From contig OZ037767.1 of the NCBI GenBank assembly GCA_964035545.1, positions 30,804,128 through 30,868,127 on the forward strand: a DNA stretch of 64,000 nt, written 5' to 3'. Numbering within the stretch: the stretch's first letter is position 1; each line of letters begins with the position of its first letter. Source of the DNA: Bugula neritina. Its lineage: Eukaryota > Bryozoa > Gymnolaemata > Cheilostomatida > Bugulidae. The notes beneath the pieces are model-generated. The model was not told the DNA's origin, did no database searches, and worked only from the letters and a program-made list of their open reading frames with translations. The position numbers and the translations under genes are program-made. This document shows, in pieces, positions 12,421-24,568 of the stretch.

Positions 12421-15324
12421 ACAGGTATTATATAATACTGTATTTTATAGTCAAAGGGGATCTCTTATTATATTTAATATAATATATTGATAAATATATT
12501 TCATGCTGAGGCTTTAAACCTGTAAATTACTGAATTTACTCCTTGTTTTCACTTGCTCATATAATATTATCCTCTAATCTTTTCACTGCTGTCAATCTTT
12601 ATCTCAGTAAATGAAGGTTTATAATCTTTGACAATATAATTCTATATGATAGTGTGATGTACTTCCTGTTATGTTGATACTCACATCTGATTGGTGTATG
12701 TTGTAGGTCATGTGGAGATAACCCTTACACTGTGTCAAAATGCTTGCTAGTTCTTGAGTACACCTGAGAATATCTGAGAAGTTGTCTTCTTACTCTTAGA
12801 ATATCTCAGTCAGTGCCAACTGTTTATATTAAATATTGTTTAGTACATTGTAGCAATTTCCTAATATTTGTCTTTTATTTATCTCTTTGTTCTTTGATAT
12901 TGAAAACAATCTTTTACAATAATAATATCGTTTACTGATGGTGAAATGATAATTGCATTTTGTTCTGGTACATGTAGGTTTGCATGCAGTGGCTGGTTTT
13001 ATTATTTAATATTATATCGTTTGTATTTTGCTAAACAAAAACTTTTAATATTATTCTTTTTTTTCATATTTCACTTTATTATTTTTTACTTTCAAAACTA
13101 CTTTTATGTATTATTGTGGTGATTATGGTTGCTTGTAACGAATTTTAGTTGCAACATTTAATGTTTTATGGAAAGTTTATGATTGAGATTTCTTCAAATG
13201 CAATATATATGATTATAATAATTTTTTTCCTGTTTCCCTCCTTTTTGATGTGCACTAGTTACACCATAAATCAAATTGTAAGCAAAATTATTGAATTGAT
13301 TATATGTTGAACAATATGATCCGTCAGCAGTTTAAAATTTGATGTTTTAAATTCCTTTTTATTAGTAATATTTTGGGGCAGAAATCATCTGAATGCTGCA
13401 ACTAATGAGAACTCATGAATTCACTGACAGTTCTCATGTAACTCACATATCCATATTCATGCATAATTCACATTGTAGCAGGTATATGCAGTGTACAGCA
13501 AATTTGCACAATTAATCAGAAATGCACTCTAGTAGATGTGCATATTGTAGCAAGTTTATATCTTACAAATGATGTTTTTTGGCTGTGAAAAACATCAACC
13601 ACGATATTTCCTTTCAACTGTTACAACATTCCTTCAGCTGTAGGAAGTAAATGCTATTGACTTTTAATCAACAAACTCTTTTGGTACTTTATTTACCGAG
13701 TGCACATATATATTCGGCAAAAATATATATAGTTATATACCGTTACCCGAACTTTGATAGGTGAGAATATATTATATTTATAATAATATTATAGTATAAT
13801 TATATACGCACAAACGCATCAAACTTATAACCATTTAGATTTTAGACCGTAGAGAATTATATAATAATATTGAATTGTGCGGAGCGAAAAGCAAGAGAGT
13901 TGTCTTTTCACGGTGACCATAAGCTGATTTTCGGGGCTGCAAGCTGCGAAAACATCTTTGATACTTCCGGTGGGGAATCCCCAAATGAAATTCTCAGTTG
14001 GAGTTTGGTGGAGATGTAGGTAAGTTGAATATTGGCAAATACTGAAAGTTGTTATACCAATTTATGCTTGTACTTTTGGCCTTAAAATCTCGTAATATTT
14101 TTGTACCCGAATTGAAGTTTTTTTGGGATTAAATTTATATCACTAGATGTGAACTCGACATGGGCCTTGGGACTGAGGTTTGCTGCACAATTTCAACTTC
14201 AAGTTGTACTACAGTTATAAGTCTAAGACCAAAGTTCAGTTTCATTTTGATTGTAAAATGATTAATATTAATATTGAATATAATATTAATAATGCTAATT
14301 CGTTGTCCTAATACTAACCTTGTTTGTGTTTTACTCTGATGGTGATTGTCTTCAGGCCTTAGATTCTTATAGATATACTAATACTTATAGTTATAGTCAT
14401 ACTTATAGTTATACTCTTATAGTATAACTGTTATAGTTATATTTTTCAAAAATTCAGTAAATTGACTTAAACTTAAAATTTATAGATGTTTTTACTCAAA
14501 TATACAGGTCATTTTTATTTAGATGAGCATTAATGTAATGATTAGCATGAACGCTAGTTTTGTTTTGAGTTTAATATTGACAATTGTAATATATAGTATT
14601 TGTGCTTCCATATTTTTACAGTTTCTTGGCATAAAAAGTACCTAATCTTGTGAAAAAAAGTGCTCTTCAGTTAATAAAGTTTTCAGTCAGCATGTTGGCA
14701 AAGAACGTTGCCTGCTGCATTGTGCAACTCTTTTTTTAGTCAGATGAATGAGAAACGTATGAATTTTACCTCAACAAAGTATAACTTCTTACTTTCTAGC
14801 TGATGGTTAATCATCTATCATTAATAATGCATTTCTATCTTTGCACCTCAAATATTTACATAAACATGTAGCCTAATAAGTAGATGATTCTATTTTCCTG
14901 AAATGAGTTGGAACAGCAGATAGTGTCTTAAAACGTATGGTTTTTGTTCCATTCAGCTAGAGTTTGAAGCACTATTTTTTGTTCCTCTTATGTGATAGCC
15001 TACTATCTACTCTACTCCTTTTGGAAATAATTTGACAAGCTTTATATTAAGTTGATTTTATACCCGTAAGTCCACAGGTACTCAACATAAAATATTCTCA
15101 ATATATCAAATAATTAGTTCTTTTAGTCTTTTGTTTTCTAAATACTCACTTCACATGAACTAACCATGTAGCTCCATGATAATTACGTGAACACAGCTAT
15201 AGTTATGACTGCTAGTTAATCTAATATATACACATAGTCTTGTAAACATTGTTCAGTTTCTTTTCTATAAAAATTATCTAATGTATATTTATTTTAGGTA
15301 TTTTGACACATTTATTGAAACAAG
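12421..15324. other. B-C intergenic spacer, type 2
   Basis: No convincing gene. It starts with a possible 3'-UTR intron (GT at 12425, AG at 12705-12706). Type 2 markers, shared with the G-H spacer, are CGTTACCCGAACTTTGATAG near 13741 and a run of ATACTTATAGTTATA repeats at about 14375-14430. The small cysteine frame of type 1 spacers is interrupted here by TAA. The upstream dyad is shortened to CAACTTCAAGTTG. Confidence 0.7.
15266..15272 (+). promoter_or_regulatory. TATA-like box upstream of gene C (tentative)
   Basis: TATAAAA lies 53 bases before the start codon, aligned with the same sequence upstream of B and H. Confidence 0.22.
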
Positions 15325-17180
15325 ATGGCTGAAGCAGAACCCAGGGAGATAGAGTGTGGGTTTTGTTTGTTAAAGGAAGGTCTTGAGAACCCAAAGTCTC
15401 TACCCTGTGGTCACATACATTGTTTACTTTGTCTAACTAGGAATGTTGATGTGAATGATCTGATCAGATGTCCTTGGTGCAGGTAAATTATATTACAAAC
15501 TATACTATTCTCAGACTACAAATATATCTATTTAACTTCATAGTGTGACTCTGATGCATGTTGAGTGTACTTTCTATTATATTCTGCATTATATATGTTA
15601 CAGAGAAGTGTTTGATGTGAGTATAGAGACTCTGCCTTCTGCTGATGTAGAGGACAACTTCACATCATGCACTGTCTGCACTAAGAAGGGGATAAAGAAT
15701 ATCCCAGCTGTTATATACTGTACTGTGTGCAGTAAACTCTTCTGTGGGAAACATAGAGAGGTACTTTAATGTTGATTATTCTTTCTGCGGAATTTAGCTG
15801 TGTAAAAATGAATAAAGAAAAAAATAACATAGTGATTTCTGACATGCAATATATTCCATAGTCACATGATGATACCAATGATGATCACCAGCAGATGACC
15901 ATCTCTGAATACAGAGTACAAGCTAAGAGACTGGAAAGAAGAGTTTGTTCTAAACATACAGACTACCAAATATCTCTGGGATGTAAACTCTGTGCTCAAC
16001 TGTTTTGTGTGCAGTGTTTATCTCGGACTGACTCTTGTGTTTGAGGTGAAATTTTTATATTGCTCCTAATATAATTTATTCACATTTAGTGTACATGATA
16101 ATTTGAAAGAAAAAAGTTTACTATACTCTTTAATGACTACACCATTGGCTTGAATTAGTTACTAGGGTTGCCTCACACCTAGTAAATGGGATTTTATATA
16201 TATAAATTATAGCAAATTGATAGCAATATCTGTGGCCATCTAACTGAAATGACACCCAAATCATTGTGGATTCTGTGACTGTTTTATCCTGTAAAATTAA
16301 CTGTAGTTTAGTAATACATTTTCAGGTTCACTACATGACATGGCTGGGTTGGATGACCTCATCAAGGAACTGGTGAATGTAGAAGAATTGATTACTACAG
16401 AAGACAAAGTATCTTCTCTATTCAAACTACTTTCTAAAACTATATCTGACTTTGATACTGAAACAGGAGAGTTACTAGACATTCTCCATACACAGCGTGA
16501 TGAACAGGTGTGATTGATATCACATTTTCTAGAATGTGTTTGTTTCCTGTCACACCGTGTAAAGGTTTTAATGGTTTACTCGTACGTTTTAGTTGACTGA
16601 GGTGCGACTAAAGTATGAGAAACTTGAAGAGGAGTTCTTAGCTAGTAGAAAGAAAACTAAAGATGCACTGGATGCATACATGGAGAGAGAAGTTGGAACT
16701 GTTTTGTCTGAACTGAGTAAAAGTAGAATGAAGATAGAAGCTCAACTTAGACAAAACAATCAGGTGTGTAGAGTTGAATACAAATAACTTGTGCTGAATA
16801 ATTGAGTCTAAAGAACACAGTATTGTGCAAATGGCGCAACATTACTCAAGTTGTTAGAGTTTTATATTATATTTTCAAAACAGTCTCTAGGTTTGCTTGT
16901 AAAACATTGTTTGAACTGGTTTTAAAATTATATGATAATTGTATCAAATGCTTATATGCTGTACTTGAAAACAATTTTGTTTAGGTGAATAAATGTAATT
17001 TCTTGAATTGATAGGATAGTTTGAAAAACGTGGGAAATATTTTCAAGATTTTGAGAAACCCTTATGTGAACTAATGTCCCACTAGTGCAGTGGTTCCCAA
17101 CTTTTTTCCTACTATTCCCCCTTTCATAATTATTTACTATTATTTTCCCGCCTTTAAAAAAGCGAAAATATTTTATGACT

Positions 17181-17242
<62 letters not shown>
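17181..17242. repeat. (TA)n microsatellite inside the hAT element
   Basis: About 30 uninterrupted TA dinucleotides, near the left end of the transposon. Confidence 0.9.
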
Positions 17243-17245
<3 letters not shown>

Positions 17246-17451
17246 GCAATATATTTTGTTATATTATATTTGCATATCCTATGATTAAGATAACATTATT
17301 ATTATCGTTATGAAACACAGAGCAGTTCAGTTATTAATGTTATGGCTGCAGCTGATAATATTGTGCCAGCTTGCTTACGTCTGGCTCTGTGTTTGATCAG
17401 GCCCATCTTAGGTCACCTTGCAGGTTGAGGCAGTTTCTCTTCTCTTTGAAT

Positions 17452-18568
17452 TGATGAGAATCCTACCTCAGACAGATAGGTGGTGCTGGATGGCACCAAA
17501 AATCTGCTTTGTCAGTTATGTGTGGGAAGAGTTTGCTTGTTGAAACTCACGATTATTTTAGGTAAAACTGGTGCATGTAAAAGTGGCACAGGTCATAATG
17601 GCACAAATAAAAAATTAAGTAGAAACGGCACACCGATGTTATATTATTACAAACTCAAACCCCAAACCCTCCTCTCTAAGCCCCCAACCCTTGAACATCT
17701 ACCCTACACTTCAGAACTCCAAGTACAAACCCTAAATCCTCACCTCAAAACCTTCTTTCAAACTCCAAACCCCCACCCCAAAATTGAAAACATATGCCAT
17801 TTTTTCCTACTTTTCCATTTGTGCTATTATTACCTGTACCATTTCTACTGGACGCTAACCCACAATACATCAACTTGAGAAAATTTCCTGTCACCCTTCA
17901 TTGCTGAATTGTGAACCAACTCAATAAAATCCTCCTGTAACACCTCTGAAAACTTGTCAACAAACCGTTGCAATGGGTCACATGTCAAGTTGAGAATCTA
18001 GCTCTTTCTTTGTCAGAGGTAACGCAGAGAAATGCCGTTAAAAGTCGATTAAAATTTCAGAGAAATGCCTAGAAAGATTTTTAGAAAACGATCTGGAACA
18101 GTTGGTGTCCGGGGAGAAAAAATGGCAGATAGTAATGGCACAAATGAAAAATTAAGTAAAAATGGCACATTTTCAATATTAGCATTGTAGATTTGAGTTG
18201 GGGGGTCAGGCATTCAGGATGGCGGGTTTGGGTTTGGCAAATTCTAACACCATTGTGCATTTTTACCTGTGCCATTTTTTATCTAAAATCGTAACAGGTT
18301 CTTCTCCTGTAAAATTTCATCGAGTGTGGGGAAAAACACCATGTTTTTAATAGACGCCACCACTTTAGTGTAACTTTAAAAACATTGATGCTGCTATGAA
18401 AAGCAATGATATGAAGATGCACTCCTGCATTTTTAGGCTTAGACTATTCAGTGTAGCAAATATATTCATTAGGTATGTAGTATACAGTTTATAGAGATTG
18501 ACTTGCATGGCTGCTAAAAGTTGACCTGTTGGTTTTTGCATCTTTTTGGCCTTCATTCGAAGTAGCAC
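17452..18568 (-). pseudogene. hAT transposase remnant (ZBED5/GTF2IRD2-like lineage, broken)
   Basis: Minus-strand fragments appear in the order expected of a hAT transposase. YLMNIFATLNSLSLKMQE lies within 18365-18568 and resembles the conserved YLxDIFxxLNxLN segment. A segment containing FIELVHNSAMKGD lies near 17880-17980. STTYLSEVGFSS (17452-17487) matches the STTYLCExGFS motif of the C-terminal dimerisation domain. The fragments are in different frames with stops between them, and there is no room for the N-terminal part. The element therefore encodes no active enzyme. The family assignment rests on remembered motifs, not on a search. Confidence 0.65.
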
Positions 18569-19577
18569 AGAGAAGAGTTATGGTAGAGTAATTATTAAAC
18601 ACATTTATGTAGAAGTAAACCAAAATTGCAAAATATATGGTTTGGTTAAATAAATGAACTAAAATGAAGGTTTATAGATATACATATACATGTAACTTGC
18701 AAGAGTTCAAAAACCGTCAACAAAGTGCGTAAATTTTTCAAAGTCCAAATTCCCCCCCTAAAATATCCAAATTCTTCCCTAGGGGAGAATTACCCCAGGT
18801 TGGGAACCACTGCACTAGTGACTAAAGTACAAGCAAATTTCATAGTTAGATGCTAAAGGGATGATTTCTGAACTCCTGTTTGTTTTTATATTCCAAAATG
18901 CGGTTCTAAAAAAGAAGCTTAAAAAGGTTTATGTTGATATTCATTCTCTTTATTAAAAATTCGACGATTGGAGAAGTTTTATTAAGATTTTTTTAATCGA
19001 ATTTAGAAGCTGGCTTGTAAAGGCACTTAGCATGTTTTTATTAGATAACAGTGAGTCAGTGACATTTATTGAGTATTTATTAAGTTTTTATTCTGCATCA
19101 ACCAAGAAAGAATCAGCTTTAATTTCACATTATTGTTGCTAATCTTCCTGTAATTGTAGTTGATCTCTATTCACAGGTGGATCTAGTTGAAGGATATGCA
19201 GAGATTAAGGATAGAATACAGAGACTTGTATCTGTTGAGATACCTGAACTAGAACTGTGTGATGTCAGGACTCTAGAGGTCAAAGGTTAGTTGGTATAAG
19301 CTGACTATTGTATATTCATGTAGTACTGTGTTACTGAATATGTTGTATTTATGTTTCCTATCTACATCACAGTATAGCTCTACTCTCTTATATTAATTAC
19401 TAGATTTAATTGTATAGGAAAGATAGAACATTACAACTCATGTATAGAATACAATAACCATACATACCAGTTTATCAACATTACTTCTACTTGTCATATG
19501 ATACAGTGTAGGATCTTTGTATATACTCACTATACTTTTATACTCTTTGAAACCCCATTTTGATCTATCGTTATACT

Positions 19578-20072
19578 TGCTACTATTATATCATATATTC
19601 ACTACTATTTTATAATATATTCACTACTATTATATAATATATTCACTACTATTATTTAATATATTCACTACTATTATATAATATATTTACTACTATTATA
19701 TAATATATTCACTGCTATTATATAATATATTCACTATTATTATATAATATATTCACTGCTATTATATAATATATTCACTATTATTATATAATATACTCAC
19801 TGCTATTATATAATATATTCACTACTATTATATAATATATTCACTGCTATTATATAATATATTCACTGCTATTATATAATATATTCACTGCTATTATATA
19901 ATATATTCACTGCTATTATATAATATATTCACTACTATTATATAATATATTCACTACTATTATATAATATATTTACTACTATTATATAATATATTCACTA
20001 CTATTATATCATATATTCACTACTATTTTATAATGTTATGTTAACAGCTATTATATAATATATTTCCTACAA
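19578..20072. repeat. 22-bp minisatellite in intron 6 of gene C
   Basis: About 22 tandem units of TATTCACTACTATTATATAA(TA) with CTGC/CTAC and TTCACT/TTTACT variants, ending about 320 bases before exon 7. Confidence 0.92.
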
Positions 20073-21629
20073 ACTCAGTATATTTCTATATTCTTTATCA
20101 CTCCATGTTGAACTATAATGTTATCTTCACTATTATATAACATTATCTTCACTACTGTTACATTATATTATATTCTCTACTGATTTATGATATATTATTT
20201 CCATCACTAACATATAGTACTATCTTCACTATTATTATATAATGTTATATTCTCTGCTATTATATAATGTTATATTCCCTACAAATAGTATAATATAATA
20301 ATTGTGTTTAAGTAGTAGATTCAGTACTATTTTATAATATATTTACTTTATGCTATTATTTACTTTACTACATGTATATATACTTTACAGGAGAGAAGAG
20401 AGACATAGAAGTAGATTTAGTTTTTACAGCAGACGCATCTATTAGTTTGGATCAAGGAGTGACAACTTCTACTCTTCCTAATTCTCTCCAACTCTTGCAG
20501 TCTGTTGATGTTTCTAATGCTTGTTGGCCAGTTTGTAGATATGAGGGTAACACTTATGTAGGATTAACTGGTAGAGTAGACAGAGTAGATGAGAACTATA
20601 ATGTTACTCAGTCATTTGTTAGAGTCAGGGGTGTTGTGTTTGGTCTTACAGCATATAAAGATCAGCTGTACACTTTAGTGCGTGATGAAAGTAATAGTTG
20701 GAAGGTAGAAGTGTATGACTTTAGTGGGAATCAGGTGACCAGCTGGACCCATAGTGATAATGTTGCGTGGACCAATAAACTTGTTATAGTTGATGATCAG
20801 GTTGTAGTCCCTGATAGGCAAAGTAGTAGACTCACAATCTACTCTTTTACTGGGGAGGTAATTAAACAAGTGCCCTGCTCTCTACTTAGTAACAATTGGG
20901 TAGCTATATGTGCAGCAGACAGACATTGTGTAGTAGTTTCTGATTGCAATTCCTCTCAAGCATTTAAGTTAGACCTGACAACAGAGAAAGTCATCTGGAC
21001 ATGCAAGGATGTGACTAAACCACAAAGTGTGACCTGCTATAGAAGTAAATATATTCTTGTGACTAACCTCAGCAGTAAAACCACTATCTGGATACTGGAT
21101 GTGAAGACAGGTTAGTTGGTGTTTATTCTACCATATGGGAAGCTCTTGTACACAAACACACATTATAGTTGGTTGGCATGTATGCTCTCAGTCTAACCTT
21201 TAGATGGAAGCTATTACACGCTATATCATCATATATTATTATTAACAAAGTATATGGTAGCTAAAAAGTATACAAAACATTTGCCATATACAATGCAGCA
21301 TAAATTTATACTCATTACAGATAATATTATCATATACAATATAGTTTCTTATTAACAGAGTATACAGTAGCTAGCAAGTATAAAAATCCTCTGTCTTATA
21401 TAATGTAGTATGACCCTGTAGTGGGGTTTTTGTTGACATAACAATAGAGAAAGTAATATGTTAAATAAAGAATATTACATCATATCCTGTTACAGGCACA
21501 CAGCTGGCTAAGATAGAAGATCCAACTGTTAGAGAGAATAGCCATGTACTTGATCTCCATGTGTATAGAGACACTCTGATTGTCCCCAGACATAATGAAA
21601 AGAAAGTTCTGTTCTACCAGCTCAAATGA

Positions 21630-24568
21630 ACAGGTATTATGTAATATTGTGTTTTATATTCAAAGGGGATCTCTTGTTTTTTTTAATCTATATTGATAAA
21701 TATATTTCATGCTGAGACTTTAAACCTGTAAATTACTGAATTCACGATTTGTTTTCATTTGCTCATGTATTATCCTCTAATCTTTTCACTGCTGTCAATC
21801 TTTATCTCAGTAAATGAAGTTTTATAATCTTTGACAATATTATTCTATATGATAGTGTAATGTACTTCCTGTTATGTTGATACTCACATCTGATTGGTGT
21901 ATATTTTAGGTCATGTGGAGATAACCCTTACACTGTGTCAAAATGCTTGCTAGTTCTTGAGTACACCTGAAAATATCTGAGGAGTTGCCTTCTTATTCTT
22001 AGAATGTCCCAGTCAGTGCCAACTGTTTATATTGAATATTGTTTAGTAAATTGTAGCAACTTCTTAGTATTTGTCTTTTACTTACCACTTGGTTCTTTGA
22101 TAATGAAAACAATCTTTTACAATAATAGCCATTATATACTGATAGTGAAATGATAATTGCATTTTGTTCGGGTAAATACATGTAGGTTTGCATGCAGTTA
22201 CTGGCTTTATTATACATTATAATATCATTTGTGATTTGCTGAACAAAAACTTATAATATAATTGTTTTTTTTCCATATTTAACTTTATTGTTTTTTACTT
22301 CCAAAAATTCTTTTGACAACTGTTCTAGTGATTGTGGTTGCTTGTAACAAATTTTGGTTGCAGCACCTAACGTTTTATGGAAAGCTTGTGATTGAGATTT
22401 TTTCAAATGCAATATAAATAATTATTATGTTCCTGTTTTCCTCCTTCTTGATGTGCACTAGTTCCACCCTAAATCAAACTGTAGGCAAAATTATTGAGTT
22501 GATTATATGTTGAACAATATGATTCTTCAGCAGTTTGAAAATTGTTGTTTTAAATTCATTTTTATTAGTAAGATTTCGAAGCACAAATCACTTGAATGCT
22601 GCAACTAATGAGAACTCATGAATTCACTGACAATTCTCATGTAACTCACATATCCATATTCATGTATAATTTACATTGTAGCAGGTATATGCAGTGTACA
22701 GCAGGTGTGCACAATTTATCAGAAGTTCACTCTGGTAGATGTACATACTGTAGCAAACATACAGTTTATATCTTACAAATTTTGTGGTTGTAAAAAACTT
22801 TAACCACTGGTTTTTCTTTCAACTGTTACAACATTCCTACATATTTTTTAATATACAAATACAGCTTATAACGAAGACAAGTCTAAAAGGTTGATAGCTA
22901 GACTATCAATAAGTTAGTTGAAATTGGCGATTAGCATCAGTTGTGAATATGAAATAGTAAATGTGAACTTGTTTTGTGCACTACTGCTGTAGCAAGTAAA
23001 TGCTATTGACTTTTACTATTGTGATATTTTCCGAATGTACTTATATATGCGGCAAAGATATTATTTATATTATAGTATATACACACACGCATCAAACTTA
23101 TAACCATTCAGACTTTAAAGAGTTAGATATTATTGCATTGTGCAAGGCAAAAAAGCAAGAGAGTTGTCCTGCCTTCGTGAGCATAAAATAATTTTCGAGA
23201 CTTCAAGCTGCGAAAACGGCATTGCTATTTCCGGTGGGGAGTACCCAAATGAAATTCTCAGTTAGTATTTGGTGGAAAAGTAGGTAAGTTGAATATTGGC
23301 AAATACTGAAAGTTGTTATGTCAATTTATGCTTGTACCTTTGGCCTCAAAATATGGTAATATTTTTGAACCCGCATTGAAGTTTTTTTGTGATTAAATTT
23401 ATATCAATAGATGTGAACTCGACATTGGGCTTGGCCTTGGGACTGAGGTTCGCTGCACAATTTCAGCAACAACTTCAAGTTGAAGTTGTACTACAGTTTT
23501 AAGTCTAAGATCAAAGTTCAGTTTCATTTTGATTGTAAAATGATCAGTATAAATAATAAATATAATATGATTATTGCTAATTCGTTCTCCTAATACTAAC
23601 GTCGTTTGATTTTTACTTTGATAGTTATTGTCTACAGGCCTCAGATTCCTATACTATAGTTATAATTTTATCTTTCAACAATTCAGTAAATTGACCTAAA
23701 CTTAAAATTGATAGATGTTTATTACTCAAATATACAAGTGATTTTAATTTGACAAGCATTAGATTAAGAATTAGCATGAAAGCTAGTTTTGTTCTGAGTT
23801 TAATATTGACAATTGTAATGGATAGTATTTGCGCTTCCATATTTTTACAGTTTCTTTGCATGAAAAGTACCATATTTTGTGAAAAGAAGTGCTTTTCAGT
23901 TAATAGAGTTTTCAGCCAGCGTGTTGGCAGTAAATGTTGCCTGCTGCATTGTGCAAGTCTTTTTTTAGTCAGATGAATAAGACATGTATGAATGTTACTT
24001 AAACAAAGTATAACTTCTTACTTTCTAACTGATAGTTAAGCATCATCTATCATTAATACTGCATTTCTATCTTTGCACCTCAAATATTTACATAAATATG
24101 TAATAAGTAGAGGAATCTATTTCCCTGAAATGAATTGGAACAGCAGAGAGTGTCTCATACTTAAGTGTCCTAAATAGTATGATTTTAGTACCATTCTGCT
24201 AAAATGGTACTAAAAGCACTAAATTTGTTCCTGTTATGTGATACTATCTACTCTACACCTTTTGGAAATAATTTGGCAAGTTTTATATTAGGTTGATTTT
24301 TTACCCCTAAGTCCACAGGTACTCAACATAGAAATAATCTCAATATATCTTATAATTAGTTTATTTAGTCTTTTTTGCTTTCTAAATACTCACTTCACAT
24401 GAACTAACCATGTATTTTCGTGATAACTAAGTGAACACAGCTATAATTATGACTACTAGTTAATATAATATATACACATAGTCTTGTAAACACTCTTCAG
24501 TTTCTTTTCCTTAAAGATTAACTAATGCATATTTATTTTAGGTATTTTGACACATTTATTGAAACAAG
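21630..24568. other. C-D intergenic spacer, type 1
   Basis: Closely matches the A-B spacer but without the foldback element; AGTTAGTA at 23261-23268 is the empty target site. It contains the dyad AACTTCAAGTTGAAGTT near 23475 and the small cysteine frame at 23776-23976. A 65-codon frame at 22596-22793 recurs in other spacers but has no recognised domain. No other gene seen. Confidence 0.72.
23776..23976 (+). CDS. Possible small cysteine-containing secreted peptide, second copy (uncertain)
   Basis: Same 66-codon frame as 7371-7571, with an extra Cys pair near the end (SKCCLLHC). Same caveats: it lies in duplicated spacer DNA and there is no expression evidence. Confidence 0.17.
   Translation: MKASFVLSLILTIVMDSICASIFLQFLCMKSTIFCEKKCFSVNRVFSQRVGSKCCLLHCASLFLVR

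Larger units (their letters stand above)
17080..18820. mobile_element. Decayed hAT DNA transposon in intron 5 of gene C
   Basis: The element is 17088-18812 (1725 bp). It starts CAGTGGTTCCCAACTT and ends AGGTTGGGAACCACTG, an inverted pair. The 8-bp duplication CACTAGTG flanks it (17080-17087 and 18813-18820), diagnostic of hAT-type transposition. Genes B and D-H carry the uninterrupted site. The same element with the same duplication is in intron 5 of gene A (1-567). A (TA)n tract (about 17181-17242) and GGCACAAAT-type inverted and direct repeats (about 17560-17870 and 18100-18270) lie inside it, possibly a nested element. Confidence 0.88.
15325..21629 (+). pseudogene. Gene C: TRIM-NHL-like copy with a premature stop at the end of exon 3
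   Basis: Exons: 15325-15482, 15604-15760, 15862-16045, 16326-16507, 16593-16763, 19177-19285, 20391-21110, 21496-21629. All lengths equal those of gene B and all splice sites are present. The last full codon of exon 3, GGA in other copies, is TGA at 16042-16044 (single G to T change). Translation would end after 165 residues, leaving RING, B-box1 and most of B-box2 without coiled coil or propeller. Every downstream exon is still open, so the lesion looks recent; it could also give a short regulatory RING protein or be a sequencing error. Exon 3 begins SHDDTNDDHQQM, unlike B (AHDIVNDDHQQL). Intron 5 is 2.4 kb because of a hAT insertion. Confidence 0.8.

Noticed and set aside
16297-16482. Minus-strand 61-codon frames opposite exon 4 (also 25559, 33431, 48088, 58119)
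   Set aside because: Shadows of the coiled-coil exon; the sense strand has matching splice sites and phase.
17480-17878. 132-codon plus-strand frame inside the hAT element
   Set aside because: It runs through simple AAACCCCAAACCC-like and GGCACAAAT repeats; the real coding remnant is on the minus strand.
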